A stretch of 64,000 nucleotides of DNA from Sphingomonas montanisoli (GTDB lineage: Bacteria; Pseudomonadota; Alphaproteobacteria; Sphingomonadales; Sphingomonadaceae): assembly GCF_008274695.1 (NCBI RefSeq), contig NZ_VTOU01000001.1, forward strand, positions 992,001 to 1,056,000, given 5' to 3'. The notes under the pieces are model-generated. The model had not been told where the DNA came from. It saw only the letters and a list, made by a program, of their open reading frames with translations, and did no database searches. The translations under genes and the position numbers were made by a program. Shown piece after piece: positions 44,031-55,535 of the stretch (position 1 is its first letter; every line of letters begins with the position of its first letter).

Positions 44031-44085
44031 TCAGGAGAGACAAATAACACCGCGATGTCGATTCGACCTCACGGGAGCCGGCGCT

Positions 44086-44397
44086 TTACGCCAGTTTGAT
44101 CTCGACATCAACACCTGCAGCGAGATCGAGCTTCATTAGAGCGTCGACGGTCTGCGGGGTGGGCTGAACGATGTCCAGCAGGCGCTTATAGGTGCGCACC
44201 TCAAACTGCTCGCGCGACTTCTTGTCGATGTGAGGGCCACGGTTGACCGTGAACTTCTCGATGCGCGTCGGCAGCGGAATAGGGCCACGGATGAGCGCGC
44301 CGGTGCGGCGCGCGGTGTCGGCGATGTCGCCGGTCGCCTGGTCGAGCACTCGATGATCGAACGCCTTCAGACGAATGCGGATGTTCTGCGTTTCCAT
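44086..44397 (-). CDS. rpsJ: 30S ribosomal protein S10
   Basis: 103 residues. [20 protein letters not shown] and [20 protein letters not shown] are invariant S10 segments. It lies after tuf, separated by a hairpin, and is separated from rplC by the structured leader. Confidence 0.97.
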   Translation of the reverse strand: METQNIRIRLKAFDHRVLDQATGDIADTARRTGALIRGPIPLPTRIEKFTVNRGPHIDKKSREQFEVRTYKRLLDIVQPTPQTVDALMKLDLAAGVDVEIKLA

Positions 44398-44453
44398 GGT
44401 CCTACCGATTCAAAGAGCCGCGGGTGGCGAGCCACCCTTCCATAAATAGCAAA

Positions 44454-44483
44454 CCGGCCGACTCCCAAGGGGGAGCCGGCCGG
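44454..44483 (-). terminator. Hairpin between tuf and rpsJ
   Basis: CCGGCCGACTCCC and GGGAGCCGGCCGG form a 13-base stem with one G-T or A-C mismatch. On the minus strand the following bases are TTTGCTATTTATGG, a weak T-run. It may partly end tuf transcripts. Confidence 0.6.
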
Positions 44484-44504
44484 CTCGTAAGGCTTGCGCC
44501 TATA

Positions 44505-45695
<1,191 letters not shown>

Positions 45696-45771
45696 TTTTT
45701 CCTACCTTCTTTCGAATCATCTTCGGGACGCGCCGCCCGATGCGGACGCGCCCATAACCTCAAAAAAACGA

Positions 45772-47865
<2,094 letters not shown>

Positions 47866-47888
47866 GATCGTTGCTTCCTTAAGCTTAT

Positions 47889-47913
47889 GGGGAGCCGGAC
47901 GGTCCGGCTCCCC
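47889..47913. other. Perfect inverted repeat between rpsG and fusA
   Basis: GGGGAGCCGGAC 47889-47900 and GTCCGGCTCCCC 47902-47913 pair perfectly. There is no T-run. It may set the relative levels of rpsG and fusA by blocking RNA decay, or be an S7-related site; both are inference. Confidence 0.5.
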
Positions 47914-47958
47914 ATGATATAGTGCGGTTTGTTACCAGCGAAAGGCCGAAGCCCGCTC

Positions 47959-48429
47959 CTACCAGCGGTAGTGGCTGAACGCGCGGTTCGCTTCCGCCAT
48001 GCGGTGCGTGTCCTCGCGCTTTTTAACCGCGTTGCCGCGATTGTTCGAGGCATCGAGCAATTCGCCCGAAAGACGCGCCGACATGGTGGTCTCGCTGCGC
48101 GAGCGCGCCGCCGAGATCAGCCAGCGGATCGCCAGCGCCTGCGAACGCTCCGGACGAACCTCGACCGGGACCTGGTAGGTCGCACCGCCGACGCGGCGGC
48201 TGCGGACTTCGATGCCCGGACGGATGTTGTTGAGAGCGTCATGGAACACGCCGATCGGATCGCGCTTCGCGCGGGTCTCGACGGTCTCGAGCGCGGAATA
48301 GACGATGCCTTCGGCGATCGACTTCTTCCCGTCGAGCATGACGGAATTCATGAACTTGGAAAGGATGACATCACCGAACTTAGGGTCCGGCAGGATCTCA
48401 CGCTTTTCTGGACGACGACGACGAGCCAT
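47959..48429 (-). CDS. rpsG: 30S ribosomal protein S7
   Basis: 156 residues. [19 protein letters not shown] and [20 protein letters not shown] are diagnostic. It lies 13 bases after rpsL. In E. coli S7 represses the str operon. Confidence 0.97.
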   Translation of the reverse strand: MARRRRPEKREILPDPKFGDVILSKFMNSVMLDGKKSIAEGIVYSALETVETRAKRDPIGVFHDALNNIRPGIEVRSRRVGGATYQVPVEVRPERSQALAIRWLISAARSRSETTMSARLSGELLDASNNRGNAVKKREDTHRMAEANRAFSHYRW

Positions 48430-48442
48430 TTCAAACTACCTC

Positions 48443-48814
48443 TTACTTAGGACGCTTGGCGCCGTACTTCGAACGGCTCTGCTTGCGATCCTTGACACCC
48501 TGCGTATCGAGCACGCCGCGAAGGACGTGATAGCGCACGCCCGGAAGGTCGCGCACACGGCCACCGCGGATCAGGACCACCGAGTGCTCCTGAAGGTTGT
48601 GGCCTTCGCCGGGGATGTAGCTGATGACTTCGCGGCTGTTGGTCAGACGGACCTTGGCCACCTTACGAAGCGCCGAGTTCGGCTTCTTCGGGGTCGTCGT
48701 ATAGACGCGGGTGCAAACACCACGCTTCTGCGGGTTTGCTTCCATCGCAGGGACCTTCGACTTGGCCTTCTGCGGGTCGCGGCCCTTGCGGACCAGCTGG
48801 TTAATCGTTGGCAT
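48443..48814 (-). CDS. rpsL: 30S ribosomal protein S12
   Basis: 123 residues. [19 protein letters not shown] and the decoding-centre segments [11 protein letters not shown] and [12 protein letters not shown] are present; the lysines whose change gives streptomycin resistance are wild type (TPKKPNS). ATG 48814 is used. It is the first gene of the 18-kb leftward array. Confidence 0.97.
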   Translation of the reverse strand: MPTINQLVRKGRDPQKAKSKVPAMEANPQKRGVCTRVYTTTPKKPNSALRKVAKVRLTNSREVISYIPGEGHNLQEHSVVLIRGGRVRDLPGVRYHVLRGVLDTQGVKDRKQSRSKYGAKRPK

Positions 48815-49007
48815 GAAGCCCTTCACCTCTTTCAGAGTGTTACTTTACCAATGCCCAACTTGCCTCCCGCCGACCAGCCGATGACCGGAAACGACGAAAA
48901 TGCACGAAAGCCCCGGCGATCCTGCGACCTCCCGAAACCTTCTCACGCATCAGCAATGTTCAAGCTCAGCCCCGAACACGGCGAACCGGCCCAGAGCAGA
49001 GGGCGCG

Positions 49008-49036
49008 CCTATAGGTGAGGAGTCGCGGCGGGTCAA
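49008..49036 (-). promoter_or_regulatory. Main promoter of the str-S10-spc array
   Basis: On the minus strand TTGACC (49036-49031) and TATAGG (49013-49008) are 17 bases apart. Transcription would start near 49001 and leave a leader of roughly 185 bases before rpsL. Confidence 0.65.
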
Positions 49037-49081
49037 CCGAGTCGCCTGCCGAACGCGCTCGCCACGGTCGGGTCGTGCTCC

Positions 49082-49396
49082 CTAGTCGGTCTCGCCCCTG
49101 ATCCATGCAAGATAGTCGGCTGATCCCGCGCTGACGGGCACGACGACGACCTCGGGCACATCATAGCTGTGCAGCGCGCGGATTCGTGCTTCGACCGCCG
49201 CCGAGAGGCTCGACCGGGTCTTGATATGGAGCAGCACCTCCGCCGCGCGTTCGACGGCGCCCTGCCAGCGGTAGATGCTCGTCACCGGCTGCATCTGCAC
49301 GCACGCGGCAAGGCGTTCGGCGACGAGCGCCTCGGCGAGGCGTTCCGCCTCCCCCGCCGAGCCGCAGCTCGTGAAGATGATGACCGCCTGCGTCAG
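49082..49396 (-). CDS. cutA: Divalent-cation tolerance protein CutA, probable CTG start
   Basis: 104 residues if translation begins at CTG 49396. The body matches CutA1: VIIFTSCGSAGEAERLAEAL, LAACVQMQPVTSIYRWQG and the end SYDVPEVVVVPVSAGSADYL. No ATG, GTG or TTG lies in frame before the conserved first strand. The CTG forms a CTGA overlap with the stop of the upstream amidohydrolase gene, and GGGGGTG sits seven bases before it. An ATG at 49300 would remove about a third of the fold. CutA forms trimers and has been linked to copper tolerance. Confidence 0.8.
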   Translation of the reverse strand: MTQAVIIFTSCGSAGEAERLAEALVAERLAACVQMQPVTSIYRWQGAVERAAEVLLHIKTRSSLSAAVEARIRALHSYDVPEVVVVPVSAGSADYLAWIRGETD

Positions 49397-50685
49397 CGCG
49401 ACACCCCCGCGACCAGTTCACCGCCCTTGATGACCGCCACCGGATGTTCGAGCAGGCGAACATCCTTCGACGGATCGCCTGCCACCGCGACGATATCGCC
49501 ATAATGGCCGGGTTCGAGCGAGCCGACGTCGCCGGGCTTGCCGAGCGCCTTGGCGGCCTCGCTGGTCGCGGCGCGGATCGCCTCGGCGGGGGTCATGCCC
49601 CATTCGACCATCTTGGCGAACTGGAGCGCATTCTGCCCCGCCGGGAAGACGCCGGCATTGTCGGTGCCGAACACCATCTTCACGCCCGCCTTCCACGCAT
49701 CGCGGAACGTCTCGCGCTGCTTGCGGCCGATCGCGCGCTCCTTGTCGAGCGACGCCTTGGACAGACCGTTCTTCTCGCCTTCCGACAGGATATAGTCGTC
49801 GTCATAGATATCCATCGAGAACCACGCGCCCGATGCCTTGGCGAGCCTGAAGCTTTCGGCATCGGCCAGGCTGGCATGCTCGATCGTGTCCGCACCCGCG
49901 CGCAGGGCGTCGTTGATGCCGCTGGTGCCGTGCGCGTGGACCGCGACCTTCATGCCCAAAGCGTGCGCGGTTTCGACCAGCGCCTTCATCTCGTCGAGCG
50001 TATATTGCTGCGCGCCGACCGCGTCGGTGCGCGAGAGGACGCCGCCGGTCCCGCAGAACTTGATCACCTCCGCGCCGTATTTGCGCATCCAGCGGACCTT
50101 GGCGCGCAGAGCCTCGGCACCGTCCGCGACCGCAGGATTGTCGATCTTATCGAAGCTCTGCGGGAGCCCTTCGGTCCCGTCGCAATGGCCGCCGGTCGCG
50201 CCGATCGCATAGCCCGAGGGGACGATGCGCGGTCCGGGGATATAGCCGTCGTCGATCCCCTGCTTGAGCCCGACATCGGCAAAGTTCGCGCTGCCGACGT
50301 TGCGGATTGTCGTGAACCCCGCCCGGAGCATCTTTTGAACATTGTGGACGCCCACCGTCATCCAGAAGGCGTCGCTATGTTCGAGCGCGGATTGGGTATC
50401 GATCGTCGGGTCGCCGGTGACGTGGACATGCATGTCGATCAGGCCAGGCAGGATCGTGACGTCGCCCAGGTCGATCCTTTTCGCACCTTCAGGGATCGCG
50501 ATACGCATGTTGTTGCCGGTCGCCAGCGCGGCCACGCGGCCGTCGGTGATGACGACGATCGGAGCATCGAGTGTCTTGCCGCTGGCGGGATCGAACAGAT
50601 GGGCCGCGGTGACGACGGTGCTCGCCGCGAAGGATGGCGTAGCGAAGGCACAGGCCACAGCGGCGGCCAGCAGGCGAAAGCGCAT
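49393..50685 (-). CDS. Secreted metal-dependent amidohydrolase
   Basis: 430 residues with a signal peptide (LLAAAVACAFATPSFAAS), so periplasmic. Imidazolonepropionase-like amidohydrolase fold: metal ligands in MHVHVTGDP, a lysine region EVIKFCGTGG, HAHGTSG, HASLAD and the last Asp in GTDNAG. Such enzymes cleave cyclic amides or peptides. ATG 50685 follows AAGGGG. It lies 49 bases after a CDF transporter and overlaps cutA by four bases. Confidence 0.87.
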   Translation of the reverse strand: MRFRLLAAAVACAFATPSFAASTVVTAAHLFDPASGKTLDAPIVVITDGRVAALATGNNMRIAIPEGAKRIDLGDVTILPGLIDMHVHVTGDPTIDTQSALEHSDAFWMTVGVHNVQKMLRAGFTTIRNVGSANFADVGLKQGIDDGYIPGPRIVPSGYAIGATGGHCDGTEGLPQSFDKIDNPAVADGAEALRAKVRWMRKYGAEVIKFCGTGGVLSRTDAVGAQQYTLDEMKALVETAHALGMKVAVHAHGTSGINDALRAGADTIEHASLADAESFRLAKASGAWFSMDIYDDDYILSEGEKNGLSKASLDKERAIGRKQRETFRDAWKAGVKMVFGTDNAGVFPAGQNALQFAKMVEWGMTPAEAIRAATSEAAKALGKPGDVGSLEPGHYGDIVAVAGDPSKDVRLLEHPVAVIKGGELVAGVSR

Positions 50686-50734
50686 GAAATCCCCTTTTTG
50701 TCGGGGATAGCTGATCATCAGGCCGCCGCCCGAG

Positions 50735-51658
50735 TCAACCCTTGGGCTTAGCCTGCGGCTTGATGTAGATCGCGCGGATCGCCGGCCAACGGCTGCGCAA
50801 TTCGGTCTCCGCCTCGGCGATCATCGCCTCGATCCGGCCGACGGGGACATGATCTTCGAAATCGACAGAGAGACCGAGGAAGATGTTGTCGGGGCCGATA
50901 TGGATCGTCGTCACCTCGTTGACACCTGTGACTTCGGGGCGGCCGTTGATCGCCTTGCCAACCGCTTCGACCATTACCGGATCGGCGGGCTCCCCGATCA
51001 GCAGATCCTTCGATTCCCGCGCGAGGACGAAGGCGACCGTCGCCAGCGCGATCCCGATCACGACCGAAGCGACGCCGTCGAAGCGCGCATCGCCCGTCAC
51101 CAGACTGGCGGTGATGCCGAACCCCGCAACGACGAGGCCGAACATCGCCGCCGAATCCTCGAACAACACGATGAAGCTCGGCGGGTCCTTCGACCGGACT
51201 ATCGCCTGCCACCAGCCCAGGTCGCCCCGCGATCGATCGAACTCGCGAACCGCGATCCACCAGCTGCCGCCCTCGAGCAGTATCGAGAAGGCCAGCACGA
51301 CATAGTTGATCATCGGCGATCGGATCGGCTCGGGCTCCAATATGTGGAGCACACCTTCGTAGATCGACAGTCCCGCGCCCGTCGCGAAGATCAGGATCGC
51401 GACGACGAAGCTCCAGAAATAGAGCTCGCGTCCATAGCCAAGCGGATGACGCTCGTCGGGCGGGCGCTTCGATCGCTTCTGCCCGTAGAGCAGCACGATC
51501 TGGTTGAGGCTGTCGACGACCGAGTGGAAGCCTTCGGTCAGCATCGCCGACGAACCGGTGATCGAGGCCGCGACGAACTTGGCCACCGCGATGCCGAGAT
51601 TGGCGCCGAGCGCGGCGTAGAGGGTCAGCTTGTTGCCGTGGGGCGTATCACCGCTCAT
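50735..51658 (-). CDS. Cation diffusion facilitator (zinc/metal efflux) transporter
   Basis: 307 residues, six hydrophobic segments. The transport site appears as GFHSVVDSLNQ in helix 2 (His and Asp) and FEDSAAMFGL in helix 5 (Asp). The C-terminal ~85 residues form the metal-binding cytoplasmic domain (VTGVNEVTTIHIGPDNIFL). It would export Zn2+ or a similar ion by proton exchange. It is the first gene of a three-gene unit with the amidohydrolase and cutA. Confidence 0.9.
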   Translation of the reverse strand: MSGDTPHGNKLTLYAALGANLGIAVAKFVAASITGSSAMLTEGFHSVVDSLNQIVLLYGQKRSKRPPDERHPLGYGRELYFWSFVVAILIFATGAGLSIYEGVLHILEPEPIRSPMINYVVLAFSILLEGGSWWIAVREFDRSRGDLGWWQAIVRSKDPPSFIVLFEDSAAMFGLVVAGFGITASLVTGDARFDGVASVVIGIALATVAFVLARESKDLLIGEPADPVMVEAVGKAINGRPEVTGVNEVTTIHIGPDNIFLGLSVDFEDHVPVGRIEAMIAEAETELRSRWPAIRAIYIKPQAKPKG

Positions 51659-51750
51659 GCGAATATGCTTGTCATGGGACGGCCTTTGTAGCGGCGCCGC
51701 GCCCGCACGGAAGCGGCCGACGAAAAAGTTTCGACAACACCGCTTTTGAA

Positions 51751-51822
51751 TTGCGCAGGAACGAAATAGTTCCTATGCAGCGAGCATCTATATTTGCGCA
51801 TCGATCCGGATCGGTTTGCGCA
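51751..51822. promoter_or_regulatory. Three phased TTGCGCA motifs before the L,D-transpeptidase gene
   Basis: TTGCGCA occurs at 51751-51757, 51794-51800 and 51816-51822, that is 43 and 22 bases apart, close to whole helical turns. A GATCCGGATC palindrome lies between the last two (51803-51812). They are in the gap between the CDF gene and the rightward transpeptidase gene. Confidence 0.35.
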
Positions 51823-51860
51823 CATCCACGTTATTGGCGGACCGGTTCAGGAGGTTCGCC

Positions 51861-53129
51861 ATGTTTCGTGTTGCTTCTCGGAAGAGCGTATCGCCCACCA
51901 ATTTGTGGGCTGAGCGTCGCAAGCGCCAGATGCGCGCCACCCGCGTCATCGCCGCCCTCCCCGTCATCGCGCTGGTTGCGATATTGCGCGGCAACGCCCC
52001 CGCACAGGCTGAAGAGCGCCCATCTGTCGACACGATCGAGATGGCGCGCCCCGCCCCCGTCGAAGGCCGGTGGTCGGTCGGCGACGCCAAGGATCTTCTC
52101 AAGGCTGTAGAAGCGTCGGCCGCTGAAGGGCTCGACCCCGCCGATTATTCGGCCGATGCGCTGCGCAGCGCCGTTGCGACCGGACAAAAGGGCGATGCGC
52201 TCGATCAGCTCGCCAACGGCGCCGCACTCCGCCTTGCGCACGATTATGCCGACGGTCGGATCGACGACAAGGCCGCATTCGACTGGCATATCCAACCGCA
52301 GACGGACCTAAACGCCCTGAAGGTTGGGCTGGATCAGGCATTGGATGACGACAAGGTCGACACGTGGCTGGACTCGCTCCTGCCCGACAACCACCAGTAT
52401 CGCGCGCTCAAGGCCGCTTATGCCGAGGCCGACCCGGTCGACAGCGCGAGCCGCGCACGGTTGGCCGCCAATATGGAGCGCTGGCGCTGGATGCCACGCG
52501 ACCTGGGCGATCGCTATATCTACGTCAACGTGCCAACTTATCAGCTCCAGGTGATGGAGGATGGGCGCGAGGCCGCTATCTATAATGTCGTGGTGGGCGC
52601 GCCGAAGACCCCCACCCCGCAGTTGCTGCTCCACGCTTCGTCGGTGGTCGCCAACCCAAGCTGGACAGTGCCGCAGAGCATCATCAACAAGGGCGAGCTT
52701 GGCCGTGGCGTCGCCGCGTTCCGCCGCCCCGACGGCAGCATCGGCTATCGCCAGCCGCCGGGACCGCGTAACGCGCTGGGCCAGATCAAGATCGACATGC
52801 CTAATCCCTATGCGATCTACCTGCACGACACGCCGACCAAATCAGCCTTCGCACGCGACAAGCGCGCGCTGAGCCACGGCTGCATCCGGGTGCAGAACAT
52901 CAGCGAGCTCGCTTCGTCTCTCGAAGGCGACAGCGGCCAACTTAACGAGGCGCTCGCCCAGCCCAAGACCAAGGTGCTGCAGCTACAAAAGTCCATGCCG
53001 GTCTATATCGTCTATTTCACCGCACAGGCCGACGCCAACGGGACGATCCGCTATCTCGACGACCCCTATGATCGCGACACCAAGATGACCGCGCGGCTCA
53101 ATCCGCACATGCAGATGGCTTCGAACTGA
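51861..53129 (+). CDS. L,D-transpeptidase, YcbB-like
   Basis: 422 residues. A ~23-residue basic lead is followed by a signal anchor/peptide (RVIAALPVIALVAILRG, ...PAQAEE). The N-terminal scaffold domain spans about 60-210; the YkuD catalytic domain follows with SHGCIRVQN, His339 and Cys341 being catalytic. The peptidoglycan-binding module of E. coli YcbB is missing. It would form 3-3 crosslinks in the periplasm. ATG 51861 follows AGGAGG; a later ATG at 51930 would skip the basic lead. Two more wall enzymes follow. Confidence 0.87.
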   Translation: MFRVASRKSVSPTNLWAERRKRQMRATRVIAALPVIALVAILRGNAPAQAEERPSVDTIEMARPAPVEGRWSVGDAKDLLKAVEASAAEGLDPADYSADALRSAVATGQKGDALDQLANGAALRLAHDYADGRIDDKAAFDWHIQPQTDLNALKVGLDQALDDDKVDTWLDSLLPDNHQYRALKAAYAEADPVDSASRARLAANMERWRWMPRDLGDRYIYVNVPTYQLQVMEDGREAAIYNVVVGAPKTPTPQLLLHASSVVANPSWTVPQSIINKGELGRGVAAFRRPDGSIGYRQPPGPRNALGQIKIDMPNPYAIYLHDTPTKSAFARDKRALSHGCIRVQNISELASSLEGDSGQLNEALAQPKTKVLQLQKSMPVYIVYFTAQADANGTIRYLDDPYDRDTKMTARLNPHMQMASN

Positions 53130-53325
53130 GACGAAAACCCGCCCTTCCAACTTGAGTGAAGGAAGGACGGGAAATTCGACGAAAGACTAAACATACCGAC
53201 GAACCGTGTGACGTTTGAGGTGAAACCTCTGAAAACTGGGGAACAAACGTCCACTCGTTGATCGAAATCGTTAACCATCCCTGATAAAACGTCTTCATTA
53301 GTAAGCGTAATGAGCGGGTGGGTTA

Positions 53326-53973
53326 GTGACCGATTTGATCAACACGCCGGTTAGCCGGCGCGGACTGCTGGGTGCGGGCATTGGAGCGGGGCTCGTCGGG
53401 GGTATAGCATTGGCGGGCAGCGGCACGGCCGTTGCCGCGACGATCGGCCGCCCGGTTCTGCGTCCCGAAGTTCGGACCCGCGCGCTCGCCGCGATGAGCC
53501 GCCATATTAGCCGCATCAAATGCCGTGACGTGATCGGCATCTGCGATTTCGACGAGGCTTCGTCGTCGCCGCGCTTCCACCTGCTGGATGTTCAGTCGGG
53601 TAAGCTGGAGAGCCTGCTGGTCGCCCATGGCCGTGGTTCGGATCCGGCGCACACCGGATGGCTGAAGCAGTTTTCGAACGCCCCGGGATCGGCCGCCTCG
53701 TCGCAGGGCGCTTTCGTCACGGCGGAAGAATATGTCGGCAATCATGGCCGCTCGCGCCGCATCGACGGGCTTGACCCCACGAACAGCAACGCCCGCGCGC
53801 GCGCGGTCGTGGTCCATGGCGCCTGGTATGCCGAACGGCAGATGATCGCGCAGCACGGCAAACTGGGCCGTTCGGAAGGCTGCTTCGCCTTTGGCCAGAA
53901 TGACCTCAATTATGTCATGCAGCGCCTTGGCCCCGGCCGCCTGATCTATGCCGACAAGGTCGACCGTGCCTGA
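53326..53973 (+). CDS. L,D-transpeptidase-like catalytic domain protein (YkuD_2 type)
   Basis: 215 residues. SRRGLLGAGIGAGLVGG suggests a Tat signal (twin Arg), then a single domain ending in HGAWYAE and GRSEGCFAFGQ, the His and Cys of the YkuD_2 type murein transpeptidase family. The start is GTG 53326; a clear ribosome site is not seen. The gap of 196 bases before it contains small hairpins (CCTTCC/GGAAGG near 53143-53166, GAGGT/ACCTC near 53216-53228). Confidence 0.8.
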   Translation: MTDLINTPVSRRGLLGAGIGAGLVGGIALAGSGTAVAATIGRPVLRPEVRTRALAAMSRHISRIKCRDVIGICDFDEASSSPRFHLLDVQSGKLESLLVAHGRGSDPAHTGWLKQFSNAPGSAASSQGAFVTAEEYVGNHGRSRRIDGLDPTNSNARARAVVVHGAWYAERQMIAQHGKLGRSEGCFAFGQNDLNYVMQRLGPGRLIYADKVDRA

Positions 53974-54075
53974 AATGAGTCCAATCGTTTGATCCGGGGC
54001 CGCGTGACGACTGTCCCATCCCGGAAAAACGGCGTAGATTCAATCGCATCTAGTCGATAACAAAGGGGACTGGAT

Positions 54076-55047
54076 GTGGCGAAACGGCTCACGACATCCC
54101 GCGCGCTGGCTCTGACTATTGCGGCCGCGCTGCTTCCGACGACGTTCGCGATCGTGGCGACACCCGCCACTGCGGCGAGCCCGCTCGGCCCCGCGCGCTT
54201 CGCGACGGTGCTGATGGACGCGGACAGCGGCGAGGTTCTCTACGAGGAACAGCCGACCGCGATCCGGCACCCCGCCTCGATCACCAAGGTGATGACGCTC
54301 TATCTGGCGTTCAACGCGCTCGACGCGGGGACGCTGCGGATGGACGATCGCGTGCCGATCTCCTGGCATGCCGCAGGGCAGGCGCCGTCCAAACTGGGCC
54401 TGCGCTCAGGCCAGTCGATCAGTGTTTCGGACGCGATCGGCGTAGTCGCGGTCAAATCCGCCAACGACATCGCCGTCGCGCTAGCCGAGAAGATCGGTGG
54501 CAGCGAAGCGAACTTCGCCCGGATGATGAACCAGCAGGCCCGATCGCTGGGCATGCGTCAGACCAATTTCGTCAACGCCAGCGGTCTGCCCGATCCCGCA
54601 CACTTCACGTCGGCGCGCGACATCGCGACGCTGTCGGCCGCCTTACTGCGCAATCATCGCCAATATTACGGCAATTTCAGCGCGCTCAGCTACAGCTACG
54701 GCAAGCTGCGCATGGCCAATCACAACCATCTGCTGGGCAATTATGTCGGGCTCGACGGGATCAAGACCGGCTTCACGGTCGACAGCGGTTTCACGCTGAC
54801 CGCTTCGGCCGAGCGTAACGGGCGCCGGCTGATCGCGGTGGTGCTTGGCGCCCCCACAGGCTGGTCGCGCGACCGCGATATCACCCGCCTGCTCGACAGC
54901 GGTTTCACCGCGCTCCAGATCCGCGCACAGGGTGGGCAGCCCGACATGACGGCCCTGCTCGCCTCGTCGGGCTTCGCGCTCAACCGATCCGAGCGGCCGA
55001 TTCCCGCGATGATGCTCAATCCCGTCCAGCAAGGCGACGCGGATTAA
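54076..55047 (+). CDS. D-alanyl-D-alanine carboxypeptidase (class A low-mass PBP)
   Basis: 323 residues with a signal peptide (...VATPATAAS). The penicillin-binding motifs are SITK (Ser68-Lys71), SAN (Ser128-Asn130) and KTG (Lys230-Gly232). It trims the terminal D-Ala of peptidoglycan stems. It resembles DacA/PBP5 but lacks the long C-terminal beta domain and amphipathic anchor, so it may be soluble. GTG 54076 follows AAGGGGAC. Confidence 0.9.
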   Translation: MAKRLTTSRALALTIAAALLPTTFAIVATPATAASPLGPARFATVLMDADSGEVLYEEQPTAIRHPASITKVMTLYLAFNALDAGTLRMDDRVPISWHAAGQAPSKLGLRSGQSISVSDAIGVVAVKSANDIAVALAEKIGGSEANFARMMNQQARSLGMRQTNFVNASGLPDPAHFTSARDIATLSAALLRNHRQYYGNFSALSYSYGKLRMANHNHLLGNYVGLDGIKTGFTVDSGFTLTASAERNGRRLIAVVLGAPTGWSRDRDITRLLDSGFTALQIRAQGGQPDMTALLASSGFALNRSERPIPAMMLNPVQQGDAD

Positions 55048-55140
55048 CGTTCGCTGACAACCGCGTTCAGCGCGGATTCGAGCGAATCACGCCATCCTCC
55101 TCCTTGCCCGATCCCCCCGGGCGGCAAGAGGATGTTCGTC

Positions 55141-55413
55141 ATGAAGATCGCCCATATGCTCACCGCCGTCGGCATCGCCATCGCGTCGCTCGGCGTTGCC
55201 GCTACCCCCGCACAGGCCCGTGATGGCTGGCATGACAGCCGCGACCATCGCTGGGATAATCGCCGCGACTGGCGTGACCATCGCCGTTGGGACAATCGCC
55301 GCGACTGGCGCAACGAGCGCCGCTGGCGCGACGGACGCGGCTGGTATGGCAACCATCGCAACCGCTGCTGGACCGAATGGCGCCGTGGCAACCGTGTCCG
55401 CGTCTGCCGCTAA
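55141..55413 (+). CDS. Small secreted Arg/Trp/Asp-rich repeat protein
   Basis: 90 residues. After a signal peptide (...ATPAQARDG) the mature 60 residues are built from 12-residue repeats WDNRRDWRxxRR (two full copies and a partial), then a short tail with two cysteines in RCWTEWRRGNRVRVC. It is very basic. It resembles in style the RcnB-like or hypothetical envelope proteins common in sphingomonads, but I do not assign a family. ATG 55141 is preferred to 55132 because the hydrophobic segment then starts normally. Confidence 0.65.
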   Translation: MKIAHMLTAVGIAIASLGVAATPAQARDGWHDSRDHRWDNRRDWRDHRRWDNRRDWRNERRWRDGRGWYGNHRNRCWTEWRRGNRVRVCR

Positions 55414-55431
55414 CCTCGCCCCACCTCCTGT

Positions 55432-55515
55432 CGTCATTCCCGCGCACGCGGGAACCTATCCAGTCTGCCCGCACGAGAAAACATTGGATAGGCCCCCGCC
55501 TTCGCGGGGGTGACG
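55432..55515. repeat. Dispersed repeat, family C (CGTCATTCCCGCG...CGCGGGGGTGACG)
   Basis: Outer arms CGTCATTCCCGCGCACGCGG and CCTTCGCGGGGGTGACG, inner arms CCTATCCA and TGGATAGG. Only one copy is in this window, but the build is that of the common CGTCATTCCCGCGAAAGCGGG-type bacterial intergenic repeats. Confidence 0.65.
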
Positions 55516-55535
55516 ATGCGGCGGTTCCCATTTAA

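Noticed and set aside
53143-53175. Intrinsic terminator after the L,D-transpeptidase
   Set aside because: The stem is imperfect and not followed by T residues on the plus strand, so I list it only as a small hairpin in the neighbouring gene entry.
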